Positions 1-7,522 of a stretch of 64,000 nucleotides of DNA are shown in pieces; positions within the stretch are counted from its first letter, which is position 1; the number at the start of each line of letters is the position of its first letter. Source of the DNA: Candidatus Gastranaerophilales bacterium (GTDB lineage Bacteria > Cyanobacteriota > Vampirovibrionia > Gastranaerophilales > Gastranaerophilaceae); the NCBI GenBank assembly GCA_900769645.1, contig CAAGHI010000006.1, positions 1-64,000 on the forward strand, written 5' to 3'. Both the position numbers and the translations under genes were made by a program. A model generated the notes under the pieces. That model ran no database searches. It was not told the origin of the DNA and saw only the letters and a list, made by a program, of their open reading frames with translations.

Positions 1-76
1 AAGCCTTCGCCCTCTGCTCGTGTTCGCTCGAACCTAAGACAAGGCTCTTCGCCTTGTGGGTTCTCTCCCTTCTCAT
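1..76. repeat. GC-rich palindromic intergenic sequence, probable repeat relic
   Basis: This stretch is clearly richer in GC than its surroundings and holds a small hairpin (CAAGGC at 40-45, GCCTTG at 51-56). Its bottom strand contains CGAGCG followed by ACGAG and a GAGGG end, loosely resembling the element at 55499-55574. No open reading frame is supported. It is probably a dispersed palindromic element cut by the window edge, but that rests on resemblance only. Confidence 0.35.
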
Positions 77-77
77 T

Positions 78-106
78 AAAAAAGACCCCATGGAGGAGTC
101 TCTTTT
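78..106 (-). terminator. Rho-independent terminator of tRNA-Arg
   Basis: On the minus strand an imperfect 7-bp stem (AGACCCC with GGAGTCT, one mismatch) is followed by a run of T (plus-strand A run at 79-84). It lies 4 bases past the tRNA-Arg 3' end, as expected for a single-tRNA transcript. Confidence 0.6.
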
Positions 107-109
107 ATT

Positions 110-183
110 TACGCGAGAAGGGATTCGAACCCCCGACCTTTTGGTTCGTAGCCAAACACTCTATCCAGCTGAGCTACTCGCGC
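110..183 (-). tRNA. tRNA-Arg (anticodon ACG)
   Basis: Reading the minus strand, acceptor arm GCGCGAG (183-177) pairs with CTCGCGT (117-111), including one G-T pair, with discriminator A at 110. The anticodon stem TTTGG/CCAAA encloses loop CTACGAA, giving anticodon ACG (A34 normally becomes inosine and reads CGN arginine codons). The D-arm (AGCTCAGCTGGAT) and T-arm (GGGGGTTCGAATCCC) are standard. CCA is not encoded. Confidence 0.95.
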
Positions 184-223
184 ATATTTAATTTTTTCGT
201 TGCAAGTCTCTTGCAACATCTCA

Positions 224-251
224 ATACTATCAAAAAAAGATTTTTTTTCAA
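224..251 (-). promoter_or_regulatory. Promoter of tRNA-Arg
   Basis: On the minus strand TTGAAA (251-246), a 16-base spacer and TAGTAT (229-224) form a plausible sigma-70 promoter about 40 bases before the tRNA. Between promoter and tRNA lies a perfect inverted repeat GTTGCAA/TTGCAAC (199-217), which could be an operator or a leader hairpin. Confidence 0.5.
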
Positions 252-336
252 GTTTTTTCTAAAAATATTTTTTACGGCAATATCATTAATGTATTTCGAA
301 AAAGGTATGTTATTCTGTGCTTATGGGAGGTAAGAT

Positions 337-537
337 ATGGAAAAATTAACAGATAGAGAAATGACTATTTTAAAACTTGTTATGCAAGGTTATGCCAACA
401 GCGAAATTAGTAAAAAAGTGTTTATCAGTATTCATACTGTTAAGGCACACATTGGCTCAATAACTCGTAAATTATCCGCAAAAAACAGAGCCCATGCGGT
501 TTATATTGCTCTTAAAAATGATTTGCTTGATGAATAA
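337..537 (+). CDS. Single-domain LuxR/GerE-type DNA-binding protein
   Basis: This 66-residue protein is almost entirely a LuxR C-terminal helix-turn-helix. It starts with LTDREMTILKLVMQGYANSE, the usual LT-RE--VL-L---G--N-EI pattern, followed by the recognition helix region around HTVKAHIGSITRKL. No receiver or sensor domain is present, so it resembles GerE rather than a response regulator. A good ribosome site (GGGAGG) lies 9 bases before the ATG. It stands alone between tRNA-Arg (opposite strand) and the amidase, which has its own promoter. The target is unknown; the family assignment is secure. Confidence 0.85.
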   Translation: MEKLTDREMTILKLVMQGYANSEISKKVFISIHTVKAHIGSITRKLSAKNRAHAVYIALKNDLLDE

Positions 538-549
538 ATTTGTTACAAT

Positions 550-578
550 TTGAAAGCTTAACAAAAAAGTTATATAAT
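550..578 (+). promoter_or_regulatory. Sigma-70 promoter of the amidase-murI operon
   Basis: TTGAAA (550-555) and a perfect TATAAT (573-578) are separated by 17 bases. The predicted transcript starts near 585, leaving only about 14 bases of leader before the ATG at 599. Confidence 0.65.
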
Positions 579-598
579 TACGTTAAGCGAGAAAAATC

Positions 599-2491
599 AT
601 GAAAAAATTATTTTTAATATTTACACTTTTATTACTATTTATTTTTACATTTGTCCAAAAAGTTTCAGCAGAACAGCTTTACAAATTTACGTCTGCTAAC
701 TTTGATACTTCAAATTCAGTAATTGTCTTATCAGGACAAGACACTCAAGGTGGTGCGGTTTTAAACAATATTAAACTTGTTAAGCTGGAAAATCCGTCGA
801 GAGCATATTTTGATATTAATAATGCGATAATTACTTTCCCTCGACAAGATTGGACGTTTAATTCAGGTAGCATAAAGCAGGTGAAAATTAATCAATTCTC
901 TGCAAATCCTAATAAAGTCCGAGTTGTATTTTACTATGACAAAGGCTTTAATCCTGATAGTATAAAATTTATTCGTATGAAAAATAATATTATTATTAAG
1001 TTCAAAAATAGTAATATCAGCGATCATAATTTTTACCAAAATTCTTATCGAGATGAGCATTCTTCATCAAGTGATTTTTATGAATATCTGACAATTACAA
1101 CTCCGGTTGCACAAGCAAACGACTCTATTGTTGGACAAATTCAAGATGCATTCAATACCACAACGCAAGAAATTCGTGCGAAAAAAGAACTGAAACTTAA
1201 TACAGAATACTACTTGAATTCTGTTACAACAAAACAAAATGGTGTATTGTTAAACGGTTTTGGTTCGATTACGGTTGAACGTCCGATGATTTTGTCAAAT
1301 CCGCATAGAATTGTCTATGATCTTCCAAATACCCTTGTTGACACCAAATTACGAAACAAGGAATATAGAATTAGCGAAGATGAAACAGTTAAAATCGGAC
1401 AGTTTTCTGTGAACAAGGCACGTATTGTGATTACGACAGAAGATGTCGGGGATTATATTCCAATTTATTCTAGTGACAATCAGTCTGTAATCTTGGCAAA
1501 TTACAAGAAAACTAACAATACAACTTTGTACAATAATTCTACAAATTTAGTATCTTATCAGCACGAAAAAGTTGATTCATTGACAGACTCAATGGTATTC
1601 AAGTTTGATTCTACATTTGTTCATGGGATTGATAGATATAACGACAAAATTATTGTGTATTTGTATAATGTGGCAAAATATAATGATGAAAACTTTAAGG
1701 CTGCAATAAAGGGCACATTGTTTGACAAGGCAGAAGTTACTCTTATGCCGAAAATTGGCTTAAAATTAACAATTCCAGTTGAGCAAGATGCAGTGGCTTC
1801 AGCTTATATCGGGGCAGATGGCAGAAGTTTGAAAGTTCGTATAAAAGAGGCTAAAAAGGCTACTCCGACAACGACTCCGGTTGTAAAAAAACAACCTCAG
1901 CAAACAACGCCGATTATTTTAAACCCTCCAAAAACAACAACCAATACTTCATTTTCTGGTAAACATAAAGTTGTAATTGATGCAGGTCATGGCGGAACAG
2001 ATGTTGGTGCAACTGGTGGTGGTATTTATGAAAAAAATATAACACTTGATGTGTCTAAAAAGGTTGAGGCAATCCTCAAACAGCGTGGCTATCAGGTTGT
2101 AATGACAAGACCAGATGACAAGTTTGTATCTTTACAAGATAGGGTAACAATTAGTGAAAACTATTCTCCTGATATATTTGTAAGTATTCACGTAAATTCA
2201 AGTGTTCGTCCGGAAATTACGGGTGTGGAAACTCACTATTACCACCAATATAGCATGTCTTTGGCACAAACTGTGCACTCTGCATTTGCGAGTGCAGTGC
2301 AATCTCCAAACAGAGGTTTGTTTAAATCCAAATTTTATGTTATAAATCATACTACATGCCCTGCGATTTTGGTAGAAATCGGATTTATTTCGAATGCTAA
2401 TGAGAGAGCGCAACTTGTTAGTGAAAAACGAAAACAAGCGACGGCAAAATCGATTGCTGACGGCATAGACAATTATTTTAAGCAGAAGTAG
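599..2491 (+). CDS. AMIN-domain N-acetylmuramoyl-L-alanine amidase
   Basis: This exported peptidoglycan hydrolase cleaves the bond between MurNAc and the L-Ala of the stem peptide. It is 630 residues long. A Sec signal peptide covers residues 1-24 (hydrophobic run ending VSA). Residues about 30-420 contain beta-rich AMIN-like repeats that in relatives bind the wall. A Pro/Thr linker (about 425-455) leads to an Amidase_3 domain with zinc-binding motifs VVIDAGHGG (His), a Glu in GGGIYEKNITLD, SIHVNSS (His) and a catalytic Glu in ILVEIGFISN. Long proteins with this layout are typical of Cyanobacteria and relatives. murI starts 9 bases downstream, so the two form a cell-wall operon. Confidence 0.9.
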   Translation: MKKLFLIFTLLLLFIFTFVQKVSAEQLYKFTSANFDTSNSVIVLSGQDTQGGAVLNNIKLVKLENPSRAYFDINNAIITFPRQDWTFNSGSIKQVKINQFSANPNKVRVVFYYDKGFNPDSIKFIRMKNNIIIKFKNSNISDHNFYQNSYRDEHSSSSDFYEYLTITTPVAQANDSIVGQIQDAFNTTTQEIRAKKELKLNTEYYLNSVTTKQNGVLLNGFGSITVERPMILSNPHRIVYDLPNTLVDTKLRNKEYRISEDETVKIGQFSVNKARIVITTEDVGDYIPIYSSDNQSVILANYKKTNNTTLYNNSTNLVSYQHEKVDSLTDSMVFKFDSTFVHGIDRYNDKIIVYLYNVAKYNDENFKAAIKGTLFDKAEVTLMPKIGLKLTIPVEQDAVASAYIGADGRSLKVRIKEAKKATPTTTPVVKKQPQQTTPIILNPPKTTTNTSFSGKHKVVIDAGHGGTDVGATGGGIYEKNITLDVSKKVEAILKQRGYQVVMTRPDDKFVSLQDRVTISENYSPDIFVSIHVNSSVRPEITGVETHYYHQYSMSLAQTVHSAFASAVQSPNRGLFKSKFYVINHTTCPAILVEIGFISNANERAQLVSEKRKQATAKSIADGIDNYFKQK

Positions 2492-2500
2492 AAATAGAAA

Positions 2501-3298
2501 ATGACAGATACAGATAACAGACCAATAGCTTTTTTTGACTCAGGTGTCGGCGGATTGACCGTTTTTTCAAAGGTGAAAAAACTTCTTCCAAACGAGAACT
2601 ACTTGTATTTTGGTGATACTAAAAACATGCCTTATGGTGAAAAATCAGAAGAGCAACTAATTGGGTTTGCTGATAGTATTTTCCGTTTCTTTGAACAAAA
2701 AAATGCGAAAGCTGTTGTAATGGCTTGCAATACGTCATCTGCCGTGACTTATGAGAAGTTGAAAAATAATTATAATTTCAAAATCTATCCTATTATTCAA
2801 TCAGTATGTGAGTCTTTGGCAAATCTTGATGGAGTGAAAAGTCTTGGTGTAATTGCAACTCCTGCCACAATTAATTCGCATGCTTATTCAAGAGAAATTA
2901 AAAAATATAATTCTGAAATGAAAGTTTTTGAACTTGCAGCACCCGAGTGGGTCAGAATTGTTGAAGAACACAGAATTCATAAGCCTCAAAGTATTGAGCA
3001 GATAAAGGAAGTTCTTGAGGTTATGGCTGAATATAAGCCTGACAAGATTGTGCTGGCATGTACGCATTATCCTTATTTGTTAGATGTTTTGAAAAAATTC
3101 ATGCCTGCTGAAAAATTTATTGATCCAGCATTGTTTTTTGCTCAAAATATTAAGGACGATTTGGCAAAAAATGGTTTGTTGGGTGATAAATTTGAGTATG
3201 AAAAGTTTTTCGTCAGCTCAGATCCTGAAAACTTTAAACTTGCATCAGAATTGTTTTATAAGTTAGATGAACTTCCACAGCTCGTAAAAATTGTTTAA
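2501..3298 (+). CDS. murI: Glutamate racemase
   Basis: MurI makes D-glutamate for peptidoglycan stem peptides in the cytoplasm. The 265-residue length is normal. Family motifs are all present: FFDSGVGGLTV at the start, YFGDTKNMPYG, the first catalytic cysteine in MACNTSSA, and the second in LACTHYPYL. It follows the amidase by 9 bases and is probably cotranscribed. It converges with the minus-strand DUF3326 gene, whose stop lies 4 bases beyond, and no clear terminator separates them. Confidence 0.95.
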   Translation: MTDTDNRPIAFFDSGVGGLTVFSKVKKLLPNENYLYFGDTKNMPYGEKSEEQLIGFADSIFRFFEQKNAKAVVMACNTSSAVTYEKLKNNYNFKIYPIIQSVCESLANLDGVKSLGVIATPATINSHAYSREIKKYNSEMKVFELAAPEWVRIVEEHRIHKPQSIEQIKEVLEVMAEYKPDKIVLACTHYPYLLDVLKKFMPAEKFIDPALFFAQNIKDDLAKNGLLGDKFEYEKFFVSSDPENFKLASELFYKLDELPQLVKIV

Positions 3299-3302
3299 CA
3301 GA

Positions 3303-4277
3303 TTAGTTGTTTTTTATATATTCTAAACATTCTTTGTATGTCGGCATTTCAATTATTTTGCTTGAAATTTTGCGTGCTGAAACATTCAATTCTGTGGAAT
3401 TTTCTTTTATTGCAAAAACTTTAATACCATGTTTGATTGCTTCAAATACAGGGGTTGAGCCGAGCGCATCATAAGGCATTACAAGATAATCCAAGTCGTC
3501 TATTGAAATTCCATCAGTTATAGAAATTAGTGGAGCATTGTTTAATCCAATTAAAATGCACGGTAAAAATGTTGGGGTAATATATTCCGAAGCGGCTTTC
3601 CCATCGACCAAATCAGGATATATTTGATAATCGACAAATGCTGGAGAGTGTGCGCATGGAACTTGTAATTCCTTTGAAATATAATGAGAAATTATTGCCT
3701 CAACACCTCCGACAGGGTCAACCCCAAGTCCTTGTGAATAATTTGGGTTATCATCTTCCGGTTCTTCAAAAAGGCAAACAATCGCAATTGCATTGCAACC
3801 TTCTTTTAGTAAGGTTTTTGATGCATTCAATAAGGTTTGTGGATTTGTTAGTGTGCCAGTGGAAATTCCTGTTTCTTCTACGCTAAATTTTACGCCAACT
3901 TCTTCATTGGTGATTTTATAAGCTGCAATATTTATGCCATAGACGCATTTTACGGCATTCATTGTGTTTAGGTGTACATTTAAAACATCTTGTGGAATAG
4001 CTTTGTCAAAGACTATACCGATTTTGTTGTTATGAGAAGGCGAAAGCTTTATATTGCCTTTGAAAAATTCATCAATAGAATATCCTTCAACGTAAAGCAT
4101 ATTATCACTTATGCCGGAAAAACAACCTGCGTTTACTACATTGGGGTTTACAATAAGTTTTGAAATTTTTGCAAATTCTTTTGCATAACAGCTCGCATCG
4201 CCGGCGTATCCGCCAATTGACGCTCCAATTCCTGTTGGAACAATAAATGCTCCCAATTTTTCACCGTTTTTTAGCAT
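3303..4277 (-). CDS. DUF3326 family protein
   Basis: This 324-residue protein carries PTGIGASIGGYAGDA near its N-terminus, which I associate with DUF3326, a family I know mainly from Cyanobacteria and without an established role. No signal peptide or membrane helix is visible and the sequence looks like a soluble alpha/beta enzyme. A conserved-looking Glu/Asp-rich loop (CLFEEPEDDNPNYSQGLGVD, about 185-205) could bind metal or nucleotide, but this is a guess. It is a single gene, insulated from its minus-strand upstream neighbour by the terminator at 4294-4320. Confidence 0.7.
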   Translation of the reverse strand: MLKNGEKLGAFIVPTGIGASIGGYAGDASCYAKEFAKISKLIVNPNVVNAGCFSGISDNMLYVEGYSIDEFFKGNIKLSPSHNNKIGIVFDKAIPQDVLNVHLNTMNAVKCVYGINIAAYKITNEEVGVKFSVEETGISTGTLTNPQTLLNASKTLLKEGCNAIAIVCLFEEPEDDNPNYSQGLGVDPVGGVEAIISHYISKELQVPCAHSPAFVDYQIYPDLVDGKAASEYITPTFLPCILIGLNNAPLISITDGISIDDLDYLVMPYDALGSTPVFEAIKHGIKVFAIKENSTELNVSARKISSKIIEMPTYKECLEYIKNN

Positions 4278-4293
4278 ACATTAATAATACAAC

Positions 4294-4320
4294 AAAAAAG
4301 CAACCCGAAGGCTGCTTTTT
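4294..4320 (-). terminator. Rho-independent terminator
   Basis: AAAAAGCA and TGCTTTTT form a stem around a GC-rich loop, with T runs on both strands. It lies just after the stop of the coiled-coil gene at 4340-4729 and before the DUF3326 start codon. Confidence 0.7.
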
Positions 4321-4339
4321 AAATATTTGTTTAGACTTC

Positions 4340-4729
4340 TTATTGAGAAACTCCGCCATAAGAGAAGTCGTTTTTGATATTTGTTTGAAGCAATTTGGTC
4401 CAAGTTGATTCAAATGTTGAAATTTCATTTAATTGAGTTTCAAGGTTGTTTTTTTCAACTTCCAATTCGCTTTCCCAAGAGTTTAGGTTCGCAAGTTTGA
4501 GTTCGTGTTCTTGTTGCAACTGTTCTACTAACAATTCGTAAGTATCTTGATCATCTTCATAATAATTGTAATAGATGTTGTCCATCTTTGTGTTGTACTG
4601 AGATTGTTCTTGCGCAGTCTGTTTAGATGAGTTCAACAAGTCCATCATATTAGTAGACAATTTGTCGTTGATTAAAGCTTTTTGTTTTGTGTAAAGTAAC
4701 AATGTTTCATGAATATTTGAAATAGCCAT
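4340..4729 (-). CDS. Small coiled-coil protein of unknown function
   Basis: The protein of 129 residues is hydrophilic and helical, with no cysteine and no signal peptide. Heptad-like stretches run through residues about 25-55 and 70-115 (repeated Glu/Leu/Gln pattern around LLVEQLQQEHELKLANLN). I chose the ATG at 4729 (MAISNIHE) because AGAGGAC lies about 8 bases upstream. The open frame continues upstream to 4900, but that part runs into a dispersed repeat and is not plausible protein. Size and character resemble secretion chaperones or filament subunits, but there is no sequence basis for a function. Confidence 0.6.
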   Translation of the reverse strand: MAISNIHETLLLYTKQKALINDKLSTNMMDLLNSSKQTAQEQSQYNTKMDNIYYNYYEDDQDTYELLVEQLQQEHELKLANLNSWESELEVEKNNLETQLNEISTFESTWTKLLQTNIKNDFSYGGVSQ

Positions 4730-4831
4730 CGTTCTTGTCCTCTTCTTATACTCTCTGTACATATATAAACAATTTTGAAAAGGACAAATTTCAACAAGTG
4801 GTTGTTTTGTTACAAAAGTTAATAAATTGAA

Positions 4832-4852
4832 AAGTCGATAAGACGCTAAGGC
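4832..4852. repeat. Short dispersed repeat, copy 1
   Basis: AAGTCGATAAGACG followed by CTAAGGC. Twenty of 21 bases recur at 55379-55399 inside a permease gene. Here it is intergenic, upstream of the coiled-coil gene. Confidence 0.55.
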
Positions 4853-4892
4853 TATAAGACGATAGATTGTATAGGTGATAAAATCACAGTAG

Positions 4893-5014
4893 GTCGGCAT
4901 TGCGAAATTGCGGACGAGTGGTTAACTCGGGGAGCGAGGAACGAAATTCATATCTGCGACAGCAATATGAATGGCAGTTCCGAGCGAGAAGCAATTTCAA
5001 GGCGCGATGCCGAC
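4893..5014 (-). repeat. 122-bp inverted-repeat element, copy 1
   Basis: The element is bounded by GTCGGCAT and ATGCCGAC and is exactly 122 bases long. A second copy at 10758-10879, in the other orientation, is also 122 bases and differs at about 4 positions by eye. Inside are further nested inverted repeats (GGAAC/GTTCC and ATTCATAT/ATATGAAT), so the whole can fold into a long hairpin. It codes for nothing. It looks like a miniature inverted-repeat transposable element; target-site duplications are not clear. Confidence 0.8.
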
Positions 5015-5041
5015 AAAATTGTTCGTATTTGACGCTTAAGC

Positions 5042-6136
5042 TTAGTCAAAGGTAAATTTTTTAACAGAAGTTTTATCTTTGTCAAGAACAATTCTAGTCC
5101 TACTTCCATCGAGATTTGTTTTTTCTTGCATAATATCTTTCAATTTTCTTGGATTTTCTGTATCAAAATTCCACATGGTTGAAGTTTTTTCTTTGCCTTT
5201 ATTATCAAATTCTTTGATTGTTAAAGTTTTTTGAATATCTGTATTTACTTTATAGATTTTATAGCTTTTGTTGTTTGTTTTTAAGTAATTTATGAAATCT
5301 TTAGGGCTTGTTTCAAAAGTTAATTTTTCATCAGTAAAGTTTTCCTGAGGGAAATCTTTCCTTGAGAAATTCCCTAAATCGATATATTTTTCAATATAAT
5401 CTGTTACATGGACATCATTATCCAAAAATGTTATTCGTTGTGCTTCTGCTCCTTTTTTGTCAAATTTACTTATTTCTTCAAGAGTGTCGCCCCAAATAGA
5501 ACTTTGAATTTTATTATTGTTGTTATCATATTCCGTAATTAAAAAATGCTCTTTGCAATTTTTATTAGAACTAAAATCGTTACATTGTAAATGTTTTATT
5601 TTAAAGTTTATATTGTTATTTTTTAGATATTCCATATATTCATTTTGCATTTTAAAATCAGCTAAACTACATACAGAAACTTCATCTTTAGGGTAGACAT
5701 TTGTAATATTGATTGTTCGATTTTTGTTGTCTTTACTAATTTCTCTTAAAAATTTTGGTCCTTTATATGTTTTTTGTTCATAGTAATTCCAATGTTCTAT
5801 ATCACCGTTATCGTAGTGAATTCGTTTATCTTCTTTCCCATATTTATTATTAGTTGTTAGAACAATATTTCCATTTGGAAAATTTTCAACAACAAAATCT
5901 TTTCCTTCAATTTTTCCTTGCATATTGAGTCGATTAATCATTGCTTTAAGTGGAATTTGAGGGACGGTATCTCGATTTATTACAGGTGACATGTAGGCGT
6001 AAATAGCACTATTCGCCTCCGGACTAATTTCTTTGAATTGCGGATACTGCAAACGTATTGGAGCAGTTGTTCCGAGATTTTGCTGAGGCGCAAAATTCTG
6101 CCTTATTCTGTTTTGAGAGTAAACCCCTTGTAACAT
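5042..6136 (-). CDS. Hypothetical protein, Asn/Lys-rich
   Basis: The 364-residue product is not one I recognise. It has no signal peptide or membrane helix and is rich in Asn, Lys, Tyr and charged residues. Short units of the type K-I--FDNKGKE and ITEYDNNNNKIQSS recur, each followed by a tryptophan strand (SSIWGD, STMWNFD), which suggests repeated beta-hairpins like those of YD- or MORN-type repeat proteins. I chose ATG 6136 (MLQGVYSQ) over a TTG at 6169. The N-terminus (residues 1-40, Gln/Asn-rich) is unstructured, as in other signal-less proteins of this window. Confidence 0.55.
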   Translation of the reverse strand: MLQGVYSQNRIRQNFAPQQNLGTTAPIRLQYPQFKEISPEANSAIYAYMSPVINRDTVPQIPLKAMINRLNMQGKIEGKDFVVENFPNGNIVLTTNNKYGKEDKRIHYDNGDIEHWNYYEQKTYKGPKFLREISKDNKNRTINITNVYPKDEVSVCSLADFKMQNEYMEYLKNNNINFKIKHLQCNDFSSNKNCKEHFLITEYDNNNNKIQSSIWGDTLEEISKFDKKGAEAQRITFLDNDVHVTDYIEKYIDLGNFSRKDFPQENFTDEKLTFETSPKDFINYLKTNNKSYKIYKVNTDIQKTLTIKEFDNKGKEKTSTMWNFDTENPRKLKDIMQEKTNLDGSRTRIVLDKDKTSVKKFTFD

Positions 6137-6251
6137 ACACCTAACCAGTGTTTTGACAATAAAAGTCAAAACTATATATAACTGACCTACACTTATATAA
6201 ACGTTTTTTGTTATGTAAAATTGCTTTTGGAAATACTTTTGTAAAGAAAAA

Positions 6252-6278
6252 TGACGGGGTTGCGATTCAAACCCGTCA
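6252..6278. other. Hairpin resembling a tRNA T-arm and acceptor end
   Basis: TGACGGG (6252-6258) and CCCGTCA (6272-6278) form a perfect 7-bp stem. Read on the minus strand the loop contains GGGTTTGAATC, similar to a tRNA T-arm. No D-arm or anticodon arm is present, so this is at most a tRNA remnant or a terminator-like hairpin. The rest of 6137-6446 is AT-rich and shows nothing else I can support. Confidence 0.3.
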
Positions 6279-6446
6279 CGCTTATGAATTATATATGTAT
6301 TGTTGGTTTTAATTCTCTCTTCAGTAGCTCTCTCTTATATTATTTATATGCCACAAAACTAATTCTTTATAACTATATGTAACGAAATATTACTAATTCT
6401 TTAGAATTAGTTTTTGAAAAATGTTAGCATATAGAACTAACTCATT

Positions 6447-6761
6447 TTAGTTGTTAGTGCGTTTTTCTTCTTCTTTGACGAAATTTACAAGTTCTTCAAG
6501 GTGTTTATCTTCGATCGAGTTGATAAGCTCTGTCACTGATTGGATTTTCCCCAAAGCAAAGCCTGTTTCTGCAAGAAGAACGCAGTCATTGCAAAGTCTA
6601 TATCCTTCATATTCGATTGAGCCTGCAAGACATTTGTTTTGTCCACAACAGTCACAGTCAAAGAATTCTTCTGCTATATCTGGATTATCCTCCAAATCAT
6701 CAATTCGCATTTGCTCAACAACTTGTGACATTTCTTCTATTATTTCGTGTTCTGATTTCAT
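6447..6761 (-). CDS. Small putative zinc-binding protein
   Basis: The 104-residue protein has an acidic helical N-terminus, a central four-cysteine cluster (CDCCGQNKC at about 36-44 and LCNDC at about 57-61) that fits a zinc ribbon, and an acidic helical C-terminus. The two CxxC-type pairs are separated by about 15 residues, as in many small zinc fingers. AAGGAAA lies upstream of the ATG. It follows pdxJ by 47 bases on the same strand and may be the last gene of the murT-pdxJ operon. Function unknown. Confidence 0.6.
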   Translation of the reverse strand: MKSEHEIIEEMSQVVEQMRIDDLEDNPDIAEEFFDCDCCGQNKCLAGSIEYEGYRLCNDCVLLAETGFALGKIQSVTELINSIEDKHLEELVNFVKEEEKRTNN

Positions 6762-6808
6762 TTTGTAATTTCCTTTTAGTAATAATCTTAATTGTCTAGC
6801 TGCTTTGC

Positions 6809-7519
6809 TTATTTAATCATTTCTTTCATTTTCCCAACAGCTTCTGCCAGCCCTGTAAATACTGCACGAGAAATAATGCTGTGTCCGATATTTAGTTCAT
6901 GTAAACCTTCGATTTCGTGCATTCTGTGAACATTTTCATAGTTCAAGCCATGACCTGCATTAACCTTTAAACCTAGACTTTGAGCAAGTTCGGCGGATTT
7001 TTTAAGTTTTTGAAATTCTTCTTCCTCTTCCTTATATCCAAAACTTTCAGCATAAGCACCTGTGTGCATCTCAATAAATTGTGCACCTGTTTGGGCAGAT
7101 GCTTTTACTTGTTCTTCGTCTGGATCAATGAATAGGCTAACGATAATTCCGGCATCAAGTAGCGGTTTTATAAACTCTGTAACTTTATCAAGTTGTCCTG
7201 CAACATCAAGCCCGCCTTCTGTCGTGATTTCTTGGCGTTTTTCAGGTACAAGACAGATCGAATAAGGTTTCACGTCAAGTGCAATTGCTTGAATGTCATC
7301 AGCCATTGCCATTTCAAGGTTTAGACGAGTTTTTAGACTTTCTGAGAGTGCATAAACATCTTCGTCTTTAATGTGGCGTCTATCTTCTCTCAAGTGAGTT
7401 GTGATTGATGTTGCTCCATTTTGTTCTGCAATTTCTGCGGCTTTCTCAACGCTAGGTTCTACACCGCCTCTTGCGTTTCTTAATGTTGCTACGTGATCTA
7501 TATTTACTCCTAATAACAT
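6809..7519 (-). CDS. pdxJ: Pyridoxine 5'-phosphate synthase
   Basis: PdxJ condenses 1-deoxyxylulose 5-phosphate with 3-amino-2-oxopropyl phosphate to give pyridoxine phosphate, the last ring-forming step of de novo vitamin B6 synthesis. The 236-residue length is normal. The N-terminus LGVNIDHVATLRNARGG and the THLREDRRHI motif are diagnostic, as are the EMHTGAYA and NAGHGLNY motifs of the TIM barrel. It starts 3 bases after the murT stop, so the two are in one transcript. Confidence 0.95.
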   Translation of the reverse strand: MLLGVNIDHVATLRNARGGVEPSVEKAAEIAEQNGATSITTHLREDRRHIKDEDVYALSESLKTRLNLEMAMADDIQAIALDVKPYSICLVPEKRQEITTEGGLDVAGQLDKVTEFIKPLLDAGIIVSLFIDPDEEQVKASAQTGAQFIEMHTGAYAESFGYKEEEEEFQKLKKSAELAQSLGLKVNAGHGLNYENVHRMHEIEGLHELNIGHSIISRAVFTGLAEAVGKMKEMIK

Positions 7520-7522
7520 TTT

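Noticed and set aside
4730..4900. N-terminal extension of the coiled-coil gene up to 4900
   Set aside because: The sequence contains a dispersed repeat and no ribosome site; ATG 4729 has one.
6252..6278. A complete tRNA gene at the T-arm-like hairpin
   Set aside because: No D-arm, anticodon arm or 5' acceptor half lies at the proper distance.
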